A stretch of 64,000 nt of DNA from Podocnemis expansa (lineage: Eukaryota; Chordata; Testudines; Podocnemididae). The stretch covers positions 20,836,693 through 20,900,692 of the forward strand of contig ML681996.1 in assembly GCA_007922195.1 (NCBI GenBank). The letters run 5' to 3'. This document shows, one piece after another, positions 33,212 through 43,849 of the stretch. The translations under genes were made by a program, and so were the position numbers. The first letter of the stretch is position 1; each line of letters starts with the position of its first letter. A model generated the notes under the pieces. It ran no database searches and was not told the origin of the DNA. It was given only the letters and a program-made list of their open reading frames with translations.

Positions 33212-34664
33212 GGAGCAAACCCCCCTGCCTGTTCGTGTAGAACATGGCCGTTCTGTTGTCTGTGAGGACTTGGACTGTCCTGTCCTGAATCCTGTCCATG
33301 AAGGCCATGCAGGACAATCTGATGGCCCATTGATTTTTCACCTTTATGTGAAGCATGCTGTCCACAGACAACCAAAGGCCTTTGGTGGATAGGCCCCCAG
33401 AGATATGGGCGCCCCACCCCAAGTCTGATGCATCCGTTATTAGGGTCACTGAGGGTCTCTGCTCCCTGAATGGAATGCCTCACATTGCGAAATGGGGGTC
33501 CCTCCAGATCTGAAGCGACTCTAGGGGGTCCCGTGGAACTGACAGTACCATATCCAGGGGATCCCTCCATGGCGAGAACACTGTAGAGAACCAGAGCTGG
33601 AATGGCCTCATCCTCAGGCATGCTTTCCAAATTACCAAGGTGGTGGCAGCCATGTGGGCTAGGGGCTGCATACAAAGGCGGGCTGTGGTCAACTTTGGTG
33701 CCTGCAGTTCCGCAATGATGGTGCAGATGGACCGAAATCTTGATAGGGGCAGGGATGCTGTCCCCTGACGAGCGTTTAGTCATGCCCCTATGAATGCTCT
33801 GTCCTGAGAAGGCTGAAGGTTGGACCTCTATATGTTTATGCGGAGACCTAGGGATCAGCAAAGACTTACTACCAGCCCGACGTAGAGCTTCACCTGGTAG
33901 TTTGACTTCCCGACTATGAGCCAGTCATCTAGGTAGGGATAAATCCTTACTCCCCTCCTGCGTAGGAAGGCAGCGACTGGTGCCATACACTTTGTGAACA
34001 CCCTGGGGGCCAGCGAGAGCCCAAAGGGGAGGGCAGTGAACTGGTAGTGGTTGTGCCCCACAATGAACCTCAGGAACTGTCTGTGGTGGGGATGAATGGC
34101 TATGTGAAAGTAGCCATCCTTTAGATCGAGGGCAGTGAACCACTCCCCTTGGGACAGACACGGTACTATCTGGGACATGGAAACCATTTGAAACTTTATT
34201 TTCTTTATGTACTTGTTTAACGCTCTGAGGTCTAGGATGGGTCGAAGGTCCCTGTTGGGCTTGGGAACCAGGAAGTATTGGGAGTAAAACCCCCTGTCCC
34301 GCTCCTGCTTGGGGAACCTTTTCTATGGTCCCAGTTGAGAGCAGCTTCTGGCATTCAGCTTTGAGTCAATGTGACAGTTCTTGGTTTCCCAGAGTGACAT
34401 GAGGGGGCGGTTTTCTGTCCCGAAGGGTTGATAGGAACTGGATGTGATTCCCCTGCGCCAGTGTGTCAAGGACCCACTTGTCGGATGTAATGTGGGCCCA
34501 TTGGTGGGTGAAACATTGCAGTCTGTAAGGGAAAAGTGGGGACTTGGGAGCACTGCCCTCGTGATGACCGTCAGAAACATTGTTTTCGGCCCAAACATTG
34601 GTCGGGTCCCTGGCCGCGCCTTCCAGACTGTGAGGTGTTGAGTTTTCCCCCTTTCCCTGAGCAA
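33075..34664 (-). pseudogene. DIRS B reverse transcriptase and RNase H
   Basis: Copies element RNA into DNA and degrades the RNA strand. RT N-terminal motif around 34420-34500 (HITSDKWVLDTL), then FLVPKPNRDLRPILDLRALN, GEWFTALDLKDGYFHIAIHP (34100-34150), LPFGLSLAPRVFTK and the catalytic YPYLDDWL (YLDD at 33924-33935, intact). RNase H: TDASDLGWGAHI supplies the first Asp; the position usually Glu (VLEL-type motif) reads VKNQ, so that acid is lost; LTDNRTAMFY supplies the next Asp. In-frame stops at about 34323, 33852 and two more before 33692, plus a frameshift near 34380. Inactive. Confidence 0.85.
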
Positions 34665-36745
34665 GCCTTGTCCCTATCCAGGTCCCCAAGTTGGCTCTGG
34701 GGAAACTGGAGGGATCTCAGGAATTGGCTATGCAGTTGCAGCTGCTGTTTTATTTGCTGCAGCTGCTGCTGGAGTTGCTGGTGGGGCCTCAGTGAATGCC
34801 TGTTAGGCTGCGGGGCATAAATTCCCAGGGAGCAGAGTGTGGCTCTCGAGTCCATGCCATGGAGCTTGGCATCCATAGAGGGGGCAAAGAGGTCAAGGCC
34901 TTTGAATGAGAGGTCCTGAATGATTTGCTGCATCTGAGTAGATAGGCCTGAGACTTGGAGCCAGGCCAAGCGGCACATGACCACAGGGGAGGCCATGATA
35001 CAGGCAGCTGTATCCACAGCATCCCAGGTTGCTGTCAAAGCGTCCCTGGATGCCCGCTCCCCTTCCTCGAGCAGTGCTTTGAAATCCTTGAGACGCTCCT
35101 CGGAGATAGCAATGCAGAAGTTCCGCATGGCGTCCCAAAGGTTAAAAATATAGTGTGTCATCAGGGCCGAATGATTGGAGATGTGCAGCTGGAGTGCAGC
35201 TGAGGAGTACACTTTTCTTCCTAGGAGATCGAGTTTCTTCGCCTCCTTATTTTTGGGTTTAGAGCTCAACTGTCCCTGTCTCCCCCTCTGGTTTACGGCA
35301 TCCATCACTAGGGAACCCGGGGTGGGGTGCTGAAACAGAAAGGAGAACCCTTCTGGGGAGACATGGTGTTTCTTATCCGTGACCCTGGACACTGGAAGGA
35401 TTGAGGATGGTGTTTGCCACTGTTCCTGGATGATGTGGTATACCCCCGCATGTAGGGGAATCGAGACCCTTGCCAGAGGGGCTCTATGGCATGCATCAAA
35501 GAAGGAATCATCTTCTTCTTGGTCCAGCCCCAACTTCAATTTGAGGTTTGCTGCCATACACCACAGAAGGTCCTGTTCGACACGAGGATCCCCTTCGCGG
35601 TCAGCGAACGTGTCCACCAAGCACTCATCAGGCGAAGAGGAAGAGGGAGCCAGGGATCTACCCCATTGTGTAGAGTCAGGGTTAGGCTCATCGCCTGATA
35701 AGTCCAAGGATTCCAGAGATTGTGGAGAGGACCGAGCATAATGAGATTGGTCGTCATCAGCCGCCAAGTTCAGCCACTCAAGGGACCACTCATTAAGGGA
35801 TGATCCCATGACCTCCTGCCCGGAAGGTGAGTGGTGTCCCACTGAGGGCAGTGGCACTGTGGTAGCATGGGCTGGAGAGCCAGACACTTCCCTCCACCCC
35901 CAAGGTCCCTTGGATGTGCTGGCATCCAGCAGTGGTGAGTGCTTGCGGGACCTCTTTCGAGGACGCACCTCTGGCGGTGGGGAGAAGTGGTCCTTGGGGT
36001 AGGGCGGCGGGGTTTCATCCCCCAACAGCTGGGAACCTGGTAGCAGTGGCTCCAAGGAGGAGTGGCAAAAAGAAGGAGCCCTTAGACTTCCCTCTGTACC
36101 AGGTAGTGGTACCAGAGGGGGATTAGACGTTGCCAGGCTGGATACCGGCACCAAGCCAGATAGCAGTGCTGGGCTGGATCTGGATGCCTGACCAGGTAGC
36201 GCTGGTGCCGGGCTGGATGGTGCTGGTGCTGGTGCTGGTGCTGGTGCTGGTGCTGGACCAGAACTAGGAGCCAGAGTTGATGATAACTGTGCCGGGTCCT
36301 GTGCCAAGCGGGCCAACATGGGCACTGCCTTCGGCTTCTTCTTCTTTGGTGCTGGGGGATGGCAAGGCTCCGAGCTGGGTGGTGAAGGGGATGGCGCTGC
36401 CTCTGAAACCCCCAGCACCATGGTGGAGATGCCCTGGGACTGGGGAGCTTGGCATGGAGGAGATAGCACCGAGGGGAGGTCTGAGCCTGGCCCCGAGGAT
36501 CGATAAGCTGACCAGGGAGCCGAAGAGGTGCTCACAGCTTGGGAGTCCTCAGGAGCAGGAAAGCTGCTCGTTGAAATTGATCTGAGGTAGCGTTCCCTGT
36601 CCAAGCGGGTCCTCTGCTTAAAGGACTGACAAATCGGGCATTCCGCCATGAGATGGGACTCACCGAGGCAGGCAAGGCATTTTTTATGTGGATCGTCCAA
36701 GGGGAAAGCCTTGAAGCATCCCAAGAAGGGCTTAAACCCATGCAT
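34571..36745 (-). CDS. DIRS B gag-like protein, 724 aa
   Basis: The longest intact frame in the window. N-terminal residues 23-36 form a zinc knuckle, CX2CX4HX4C (CLACLGESHLMAEC), preceded by DDPHKKC. Residues about 40-400 are Ser/Pro-rich and low in complexity, with an (Ala-Pro) run encoded by GGTGCT repeats at 36212-36255. Residues about 420-700 are a conserved globular part shared with the DIRS A relic (HYIFNLWDAMRNF, FKALLEEGERASRDALTATW, MQQIIQDLSFKGLDLF), followed by a Gln-rich stretch (QQLQQQLQQIKQQ). Role by family: structural, nucleic-acid binding. An in-frame start at 36745 follows the right terminal repeat; a longer start in another frame is a shadow. Intact frame beside a broken pol suggests recent activity or chance survival. 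Confidence 0.8.
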   Translation of the reverse strand: MHGFKPFLGCFKAFPLDDPHKKCLACLGESHLMAECPICQSFKQRTRLDRERYLRSISTSSFPAPEDSQAVSTSSAPWSAYRSSGPGSDLPSVLSPPCQAPQSQGISTMVLGVSEAAPSPSPPSSEPCHPPAPKKKKPKAVPMLARLAQDPAQLSSTLAPSSGPAPAPAPAPAPAPSSPAPALPGQASRSSPALLSGLVPVSSLATSNPPLVPLPGTEGSLRAPSFCHSSLEPLLPGSQLLGDETPPPYPKDHFSPPPEVRPRKRSRKHSPLLDASTSKGPWGWREVSGSPAHATTVPLPSVGHHSPSGQEVMGSSLNEWSLEWLNLAADDDQSHYARSSPQSLESLDLSGDEPNPDSTQWGRSLAPSSSSPDECLVDTFADREGDPRVEQDLLWCMAANLKLKLGLDQEEDDSFFDACHRAPLARVSIPLHAGVYHIIQEQWQTPSSILPVSRVTDKKHHVSPEGFSFLFQHPTPGSLVMDAVNQRGRQGQLSSKPKNKEAKKLDLLGRKVYSSAALQLHISNHSALMTHYIFNLWDAMRNFCIAISEERLKDFKALLEEGERASRDALTATWDAVDTAACIMASPVVMCRLAWLQVSGLSTQMQQIIQDLSFKGLDLFAPSMDAKLHGMDSRATLCSLGIYAPQPNRHSLRPHQQLQQQLQQIKQQLQLHSQFLRSLQFPQSQLGDLDRDKACSGKGGKLNTSQSGRRGQGPDQCLGRKQCF
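36212..36255. repeat. GGTGCT hexamer repeat in gag
   Basis: About seven GCTGGT/GGTGCT units, encoding alternating Ala and Pro on the minus strand. Confidence 0.85.
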
Positions 36746-36824
36746 TTTGAATTCTGCGCAAAGACAGGCACTTGTGATTGCAAGTTCGTTGCTGATCCGA
36801 ACCAGCGCTAATGGTAGAAAAAGG

Positions 36825-36995
36825 AACTGGGAGGGTCAGGGTCACAGTCACCTATATAGCCACAGCTGCGGTGAGAAGGGGGCGTTGGCTGTGTGCCCTG
36901 ACCTGATAAGCTGAGCTTGAAGACTTTCTGAACTGCCATGTGCTTCGGCACATACACCTGTATCTGAATGATGTGAGCAGCACTTGAAGGAGAAC
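36825..36995. repeat. right terminal repeat of DIRS B
   Basis: Inverted with respect to 31253-31450; ends near GCACTTGAAGGAGAA. It lies directly upstream of gag on the minus strand, so it should hold the promoter. Confidence 0.8.
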
Positions 36996-37149
36996 TGATG
37001 AGATTGGATACATGACAAAGATAATGTAAATAACAACAGCAACAACAAAAAATCATCTAGCAAGAAGGAAAGGGGGGAAAAGGAATCTGACACTTGGAAC
37101 AGTGAAAGAGATTCTCCCACCCCACCTCCCCCTACTTAAAAAACTGTTG

Positions 37150-37385
37150 CCAAGGTCCAAAGGAAAAAAGGAGTTCTGTGGCACTTAAAGACTAAAGGGG
37201 CAATAGGTGTTAGTTTAGTTCAGTAAAACAAACAAGGAGTCCAGTAAAAAAATGCAAGGAGCCTTGTGGCACTTAAAGACTAACAGATTCCTTGCTTTCT
37301 TCCTGAACTAGACTAACATGACTGCCCCTTTGGAACTTGAAGGAGTCCTATGGTGCTTAAAGACTAACAAATATATTTATGGCAT
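37150..37385. mobile_element. cluster of nested foldback-arm fragments
   Basis: At least three arm pieces (GTGGCACTTAAAGACTAA at about 37180 and 37268, GGTGCTTAAAGACTAAC at 37352), two heads (TTAGTTTAGTTCAGTAAAAC at 37210 and an inverse head ending CCCCTTTGGAAC at 37337) are jumbled together. Looks like repeated insertion of the foldback family into itself. Confidence 0.75.
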
Positions 37386-37471
37386 ACATGCCTGCAGGAA
37401 AGGGCCAATCCCCACATGCCACTGGGGCGGGGGCACTCCTCAACCTACAACTGCTCTGGCTGGCCACCAAG

Positions 37472-38493
37472 CAGGGGCGTCACTGGCGCTGGGTACATGG
37501 GGCACATGCCCCGAATCCCAGCGCCAGTGTCCTAGGTCTGGGGGGGCCCCCACCTCTCCCAGTCTCCAGCCCGATCGGGCTGGGGATCTGGGGCCCAGCT
37601 GCCCACAGCCGTGAAAGCCAGTCCTGTCCCCATCCCCAGACAGGGATCCGGGGCCCACCCGCCTGTGGCCACGGCTGCCCCTCCCAGCCCTGTTCCTGGC
37701 CAGGGGCAGTGGCTTGTGACCAGAGGGTGTGGCATGCTAGCAGAGGGTGGGGCCAGGGTTGGTGCCCTGAGTCCTTCCCTGGGGCAGCGACATTCCTGCC
37801 ATCAAGTCAGTGATCCATGGGGCAGGGGATGATGCCCAGCCTGCTCCCCAGATCCAGCCAACTGACCTGCCGATGGATTCCCTTGCTCCCAATGCCTCCG
37901 GCCCTGCAAGTTGCCTTCAGGTTCCTCCAAAAGACACACACACACTACTTAGCAGTTCTGTGCAGATGCTGTTCCTGAAAAAGCAGGACAGAACCTGTGC
38001 AGCTAGGGTTACCAAATGTCTGGCAAAAGGAGGACATGCCCTCCTTTTTACCTTCATGTCTTCTGTCTGGCAGCTCTTTTATAAATGCATGATTTTGTCT
38101 GGCTTTTTACTTACAGGAGTTAAAGGATGCTGGAATGCTCTGGAACATCCTATGTTTAGGGGGAAGATTTCCAAGGCCCTCTAAAATCAGAAGAATATTG
38201 CATTAATACTACATTTTCTCCATGTGTCCTCCAATGTCCTCATTTTCCTACTTCTCTGTCCTCTTTTCCATGCCTTGGTGTCTGGTAGCCTTATGTGCAG
38301 CAGGAGAGAGAAAGGATTTAAAGTTGTCTCTTCTCTCTGCTCCTTGACTCAACTGGGTGGAGCCTTGGACTCAGTTCACAGTTTAGCTCCACCCACACTC
38401 CTCCCACCCTTCAAACAGGGGAAATCAGATGCAGGGCCTCAAGGCAAACATCTAGGGCCCATGCCCTGCTGGTCCCAGCATAGTGATGCCCCC
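37472..38493. mobile_element. hAT-type non-autonomous element
   Basis: The left terminus CAGGGGCGTCACTGGCGCTG and the inverse right terminus (GGGGGCATCACTATGCTGGG) match over most of the first 40 bp. Flanks CCACCAAG and CGACTAAG agree at 6 of 8 positions, a decayed 8-bp duplication. The interior is GC-rich, non-coding, and holds the 290-bp MITE at 38004-38293. Confidence 0.65.
38004..38293. mobile_element. hAT-type MITE, perfect TGTGCAGC duplication
   Basis: Termini TAGGGTTACCAAATGTC and inverse TAAGGCTACCAGACACC. Perfect 8-bp duplication TGTGCAGC at 37996-38003 and 38294-38301. No coding capacity. It is nested in the hAT element 37472-38493. Confidence 0.85.
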
Positions 38494-38675
38494 GACTAAG
38501 GCTTTTGCTGGGTGTGGAGGAAGAGGTCTGTTGTGATTGTCATTGGGGCATAAGTAGAATGGGGCATGCTTGGAAGTCATAGAAAGAAATAGGCTCTATC
38601 AACAGGTCATGCTAGCCCTCCTCAGCAGTACAGCACAACAAAAAGTTCAAACTAAACAGAGACTCCTGTGAAACT

Positions 38676-38970
38676 CAGAGTATGTCTCCACAGCAGCAAG
38701 GAGCCTGCTTCCCAGCATGGCTGGACAGTCTGATGCTAGCTCTCCTCCAGCTATTGAGCTCAGAACAGCAGTGCAGTTGTGACAGTACAACTATCAGCTA
38801 TGCTAGCAAAATGATCAGGGAGGATTATACTCAGGGGGCTACCCTAAGCAACCTCCCATGCCTCCATAGCCATGTTGCCATTTTTAGCTTGCTAGCTCAA
38901 GTAGAGCTAGCATATGCCTGCCTATCTGTGCTGAGAAGCATGTTTCAAGCTGCTGTGGAAACATACCCTA
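38676..38970. mobile_element. MITE with GTATGTYTCCACAGCAGC ends
   Basis: GTATGTCTCCACAGCAGC near the left end is the inverse of GCTGCTGTGGAAACATAC at the right end, with one mismatch over 18 bp. The interior carries GATGCTAGCTCTCCT and AGAGCTAGCATATG in inverse order, so it folds back further. Probably Harbinger-like; target duplication not resolved. Confidence 0.7.
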
Positions 38971-40954
38971 TAAGCAGTTAAATTTGGCCCTTTACTTTAC
39001 CAGCCCACATATTTTTCTTCTCTGACTTTCTATAAAATCTCAAATGCATATTTGAGTCAAGAGCGCAACTTGAATTTAAAATACAAAAATCCAGAACTTT
39101 TACATTTAAATATAAAAATTAGTTTTTCATACACTCTGGCTGACTAAGGTAATGCAGCTGGTATTGACAGACATCAGGACAAGTATTAGGCACCATGAGT
39201 GCAATGACTGAACAAGTGAGTAAGTCAATAATTACTTTTGATATGAATTTAAGGATGTTCATCAGGTTATTCAAGATCCTGACATTTGATATTTATGTTT
39301 AACATAGACATTTCTCAGTAAAAAAAAAAAAAAAAAAAAAAAAAAGTGTATAAATGTGATTTAGGATGGACTTTGCTGTATAGAAAGCTTACATTTAATA
39401 AGGGCAGAAGTACAATTTCCCTTTCTTTTTAAAACAAACTATGTACTACACTGATTGAATTAAAGCTATCACAAATGGTTAGGTTTAAAATATAACCTAT
39501 TTGTTGTATGTTTTGATGGCTTGGTTGAAATATGTGTATTACGTAGCAACTTCTGGTCCAGATTGCCAACAGAGTCAGGATTTGTTACAAAAGGAACGCT
39601 GGAGAAAGAGAAATTAGATAGATAGATAATTTGGATGAAGAGTCTTCTCTTTTCAATTGCAGTGCTCGCAAAATCATGTTTTAACATCAGGGTGTAATGT
39701 CAGTTCTGATGAAGAAGGAGTAGGCTAAAAACCTGTCCCAAGCACAAAGATATAGTATGTCCCAAATCTCCAAACTACAAGGTTCTCTTGGCATAGATTC
39801 CTTGCCTTGGACTAGTGCACAAAGGGTGCCCACGATAATTGTTTCCTGAATTTTTAGTACACTTGAAAGTAGATGCACTGACAATCTGGGGTATAAAGAC
39901 CTTTGTCTGACAAGTTCAGTGCAGCAATAAGTGGGTAGGCCTCTCCCTAATGCCTCATAAATGTGCCTCAGCCCTGATCAAGAAATGGGTGACCTCCAGC
40001 AAAAGAAGATGGCTAAAGTTCCATGAACTGTTCAACTGACTGCTAAGAACTCAGACTCCCCTGTCCTTCACCCTCTCTCTGAAAAAAAGAGAAAAAAAAT
40101 ATTTAATTTAAAAACTATTTTTGAAAATGAGGATTTTCACCATAATGAAGGTAATAGAGATGGTTAGCTTGGAAGTAGGATCAACAGTATTTTTAACATA
40201 AGATTTTTGTTGCATAATGTTACTACTGACAATGTGCTAGTTTTTGGTATTATAATTAAATGCTGCTACTCTTTATGGATAGTGTGAAGGTGGACTGCCC
40301 TGGGGAAGTATGTATATCCAAATTTTATTTATGCAAACCCTACTTCTCCTCACTTCAGCTGTAACCTGTCATGACCCACAATCCATCCTTGTTCAGGACA
40401 GCACTATAGAACATAACTTTGAGCACATATATAATTCCTACTGACTTCAGTGGAGCTGTATGGTTTACAAAAGTAGATGAACTGGTTCTCTTTATATAAA
40501 TAGGATTTTTCTCATAAGATTCTGTGTAACAATGCAACTTCTTCCTTTAAGGGCCTGGAGGTTTTGGATCAGCCAGTCCTGTTCAAATAGCCCCATCTAA
40601 GCCATAGTTGCCTCCTTTTCCATCTGAAGATGAAACTAATGCGGTCAGATGTTAGTATGGAGAACATTTAGGCCTCCATAAAAAGGCTTCAGAGAACAGA
40701 GTTAGGAGAAGGAACACGGTCTTCAGAGAGCAGGAAGCTCCTGTTGGAGACCCAGAGTTTGAATCTGTAAAAATAGAGAATTCTAGCTGAAGCAGGCAAG
40801 GAAGTGATGGGAATTGGCAAAGGCACAAAGAGCATCTAAGGATGAAAGCCTCCAGAGGCAGTGCTCTTCTAAAAGATCAAAGAACTCTGCATGCTTGTGA
40901 GAGCAGGGTCAGAGAACACAAAACTCCATTGAGTAGTAAGCCATGAGAGAGACT
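38971..40954. other. unique sequence, no gene seen
   Basis: AT-rich with an A-run of about 27 bases at 39320-39346, a (GATA)n stretch near 39617-39628 and a short foldback-like piece near 40430-40460 (ATTCCTACTGACTTCAGTGG). No exon-like frame. Confidence 0.5.
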
Positions 40955-42657
40955 GCAGGGGATAGTGAGAGTCAGCATAGATTTGTCAAGAACAAATCAC
41001 ATGAGACCAATCTGATAACTTTCTATGACAGCATAACAAGTCTTATGGATAGAGGGGAAGTGACAGATGTGGTATATCTAGATTTTAGTAAGGCTTTTGA
41101 TATGGTCTCAGGTTACCTTCTCATTAACAAAATAGGGAAGTACAATAGATGGCGCTACTATAAGATGGGTGCAAAACTGGTTGGGTAATCATTCCCAGAG
41201 AGAAGTTGTCAAAGATTCACAGTAATGCTGGAAAGACATAACAGGTGGGGTACTACAAGGTTTGGTTCTGGGTCCAGTTCTGTTCAACAGTTTCACCAAT
41301 TATTTAGATGAAGGCATAAAAAGTGCACTTATAGGGTATGTCTACACAGCACTTTTATTTTGAAATAATACTGGTTATTTTGAAATAAAAGATATTTGGT
41401 CCACATGACGTTTTCTTATTTCAAAAGAACAGATCCCGTCCTTTCGAAATAAGAACTGTTGTTTTGAAACAGGTTAAACCCCGATTGTTTCAAAATGGCT
41501 GTTATTGCGAAATGGTTATTTCGAAATAAGGCCGTTTGGACATGTTGTTTCTAAACACCACCATTGTTTAGAAACAACTGTTTCAAAACAACATGTCCAA
41601 ACGGCTTTATTTCAAAATAACCATTTCAAAATAACAGCCATTTTGATAGCAGGCTTTCCCTTAATTCGAATTAACATGTTGTTAATTCGAATTAACTTAT
41701 TTCAAAATAACTCATTTCAAAATCCTTATTTCGAAATAACGATGTGTGTGTAGACATAGCCATAAAGTTTGTGGATGATACCAAGCTGAGAGGGGTCGCA
41801 AGTGCTTTGGTGGATAGGATCACAATTCAAAATGATTTGGATAAACTGCTGAAATAGTCTGAGGTAAATAGGATGAAATTAAATAAAGATAACTGAAGAG
41901 TACCCCACTTAGGAAAGAAAAATCCAATGTGCGCATATAAAATAGGCAATGACTATATAGGAAGGAGTACTGCAGAAAGGGATCTGGGTGTCATAGTGGA
42001 TAAGCTAAATATGAGTCAACAATGTTACACTGTTGTAAAATAAGCAAACACCATTCTGAATATATTAAAGGAGTATTGTAAGTAAGACACAAGAAGTAAT
42101 TCTTTCAGTCTGCTCCTTCCTGATGAGGCCCCAAGTGCAGTATCATATCCAGTTCTGGGTGCCCCATTTCAGGAAAGATGTGGACAACTTGGAGAAAGTC
42201 CAGAGAAGAACAACAAGAATGATTAAAAGTCTAGAATACTTAATTTAGGAAGGAAGATTGAAAGAACTGTTTTGTTTTGCTTTGTTTTAAATCTGGAAAA
42301 GCGGAAACTGAGATGGAACATGATAACAGATTTCAAGTACCTAAAAGATTGTTACAAGGAGAAGGAAAAAAAAAAATCTCCTTAACTGCTAATGATAGGG
42401 CAAGAAGCAATGGGCTTAAATTACAACAGGGGATGTTTAGGTTGAACAAAAAATTCCCAACTGTCAGGGTGATTAATTACTAGAACAAGTTGCTTAGGGA
42501 GGTCATGGAATCTCCATCACTGGAATTTTTTAAGAGCAGCTTAGACAAACACATGTCCTGGACGGTTTAAGATGGTACTTGGTCTTGCCGTGAGTGCAGG
42601 GAAGTGAACTCCATGACCTCTCACTATCCCTTCCAGTTTTATGATTCTATGATTCTA
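40955..42657 (+). pseudogene. CR1 LINE, 5'-truncated, split by a MITE
   Basis: It starts within the RT (QHRFVKNKSHETNLI at about 40965, then VVYLDFSKAFDMV at 41071) and ends with the CR1 3' signature and tail (TTATGATTCTATGATTCTA). The catalytic box reads FVDDTKL at about 41770, just right of the inserted MITE (41334-41761). Many stops; about 1.28 kb without the MITE. A subfamily different from the 52.4-kb copy, closer to the 10.9-kb copy (shared AACTGCTAATGATAGGGCAA). Confidence 0.88.
41334..41761. mobile_element. Harbinger-type MITE, TTCGAAA class, complete
   Basis: Termini GGGTATGTCTACAC and inverse GGCTATGTCTACAC, flanked by ATA on both sides (41331-41333, 41762-41764). Interior: multiple TTATTTCGAAATAA-type words and a long internal foldback (about 41500-41640) with near-complementary arms such as GGCCGTTTGGACATGTTGTT. 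No GC-rich core. Confidence 0.85.
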
Positions 42658-42970
42658 CAGTCAGCTCTCTATAAAGGAGCTGGGACTGCCTTAAAAGTAG
42701 ACCAGAAGTAGCTAAAAACTGAGCCTGAAGGCAGGCAGAATAGTATCTCAAGAGGGGCAGAAGAACTGTTTGTTTGGAAATTTTGTTTGATGGTTTACCT
42801 GGATTTTCTATTCCTGGACCTGAACTGAAATGAGGTCACCATGCCAGATGGATGGAACATGGAAGATGTGTGCTGCTGCAGAACCATGTATGAAATTATT
42901 ATGCCTATTGTACAGATGACACATATAAATACTCAAAGTCATGTAGAAAACCTGTGACATAATGTGTTGA
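42658..42970. other. unique sequence, no gene seen
   Basis: Short stretch between the CR1 tail and a MITE; nothing recognisable. Confidence 0.5.
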
Positions 42971-43162
42971 GCCCTGCATGGATGCAAATATGTGGCTCTG
43001 CATTCAATTCGCATGCACAAGAAATGATCTGCCGATGTGGATATAATGTGGATAGCCTCATATTTTCAGGTCTCTAGCTCTGTGCAGATAAAAATATGTG
43101 GACCAGTATTTGATCTGCACTGTATCTGCAAATGCAGATATCTGCAGATTTGCAGGGCTCTA
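42971..43162. mobile_element. hAT-like MITE with GAGCCCTGCA ends
   Basis: The left end GAGCCCTGCATGGATGCAAA and inverse right end (AGAGCCCTGCAAATCTGCAG) form imperfect terminal repeats. The interior repeats ATATGTGG-type words and GCAGATATCTGCAGAT. Target duplication unclear. Confidence 0.55.
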
Positions 43163-43199
43163 ATAATGGAGAATACAATATAGATTTCCTAATTCTCCA

Positions 43200-43660
43200 T
43201 CCAGTACCTCAGCAAGGTCAAGGACAGTGGGGTGCTGTAGTCAAGGTCCTTCGGGGTCTTGGGGCGCAAGGTGGTCCGGGATGCACTGCAGGCTGGAAGC
43301 GACGTCCTGCATGCCGACAGTCAGGGCTTCCTGGGCTGTAGCCTGCTGCTTCATTGCCGCTGCCTGCCGCTCCATCGCCACCACAGCACGCTCATCTGCA
43401 TCCGCAGCGCACTGGAGCTGCCTGAGGGCAGTGTGCTGGCGCCTCCCCTGCTGCACTTTCCAGGCCCAGGAGGAGTCTTCTGCTCGCTGGCTGAGCTCAA
43501 GCAGGCAGGTGAGGATGTCGTTCCAGGTCGAGTGGGCTCTCCTCCTTCGCCTCATGGTGGTGGGCAAGCTTGCAGGAGTAGGCCGGTGGGTGGGTGCACA
43601 AGCTGCAGGGCAGAAGTGAGAACAGTTACCCTCAGCCTACCCCCCCGGCTGATTATGTAA
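43200..43660 (-). pseudogene. Harbinger Myb-partner protein, 3' exon relic
   Basis: On the minus strand a pyrimidine tract ending TTCTGCCCTGCAG precedes an open exon from about 43602 that codes for a basic start (MRRRRRAHSTWNDI) and an amphipathic coiled-coil-like tail (LRQLQCAADADERAVV, MERQAAAMKQQATAQEAL), ending near 43241. Layout and composition match the 3' exon of the Harbinger gene at 63189-63565. The Myb/SANT part should lie upstream (higher coordinates), but 43670-43990 shows none, so this is a fragment. The assignment rests on similarity of style to the second copy, not on a domain hit. Confidence 0.5.
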
Positions 43661-43849
43661 TCTGGCCTGCATGGGCAGACTCTGGCCCGCACCAGTGGGA
43701 CAGCTGGTGAGCAGCGCTGCCACCACCATTGCCCGCACCACCGGGCAGCTGAGCCGCAGCAGCTGCAGTCTCCTGCCCTTGCCCCTGCTGGGGAGCTGCT
43801 GTGGCTCCATCCCCCTGCCAGGAGACAGCCACAGATGGGGAAAGGCAGC

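Larger units (their letters stand above)
31253..36995 (-). mobile_element. DIRS-type element B, nearly complete
   Basis: A 5.7-kb tyrosine-recombinase retrotransposon on the minus strand. Right terminal repeat about 36825-36995, gag 34571-36745, RT/RNase H about 33075-34664, an RNase H end plus conserved DIRS domain 32700-33211, tyrosine recombinase 31621-32720, internal complementary region about 31485-31600, left terminal repeat 31253-31450. The ends are inverted repeats (GGGTCACAGTCACCTATATA on the right against the inverse at 31405-31425). Stops and frameshifts in RT and recombinase make it inactive. Confidence 0.9.

Noticed and set aside
34536..36585. Plus-strand open frames of 94-120 codons
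   Set aside because: Antisense shadows of the intact DIRS gag frame.
39690..39715. TTCTGATGAAGAAGG considered as another hammerhead core
   Set aside because: No GAAA box or hairpin follows; chance match to CTGATGA.
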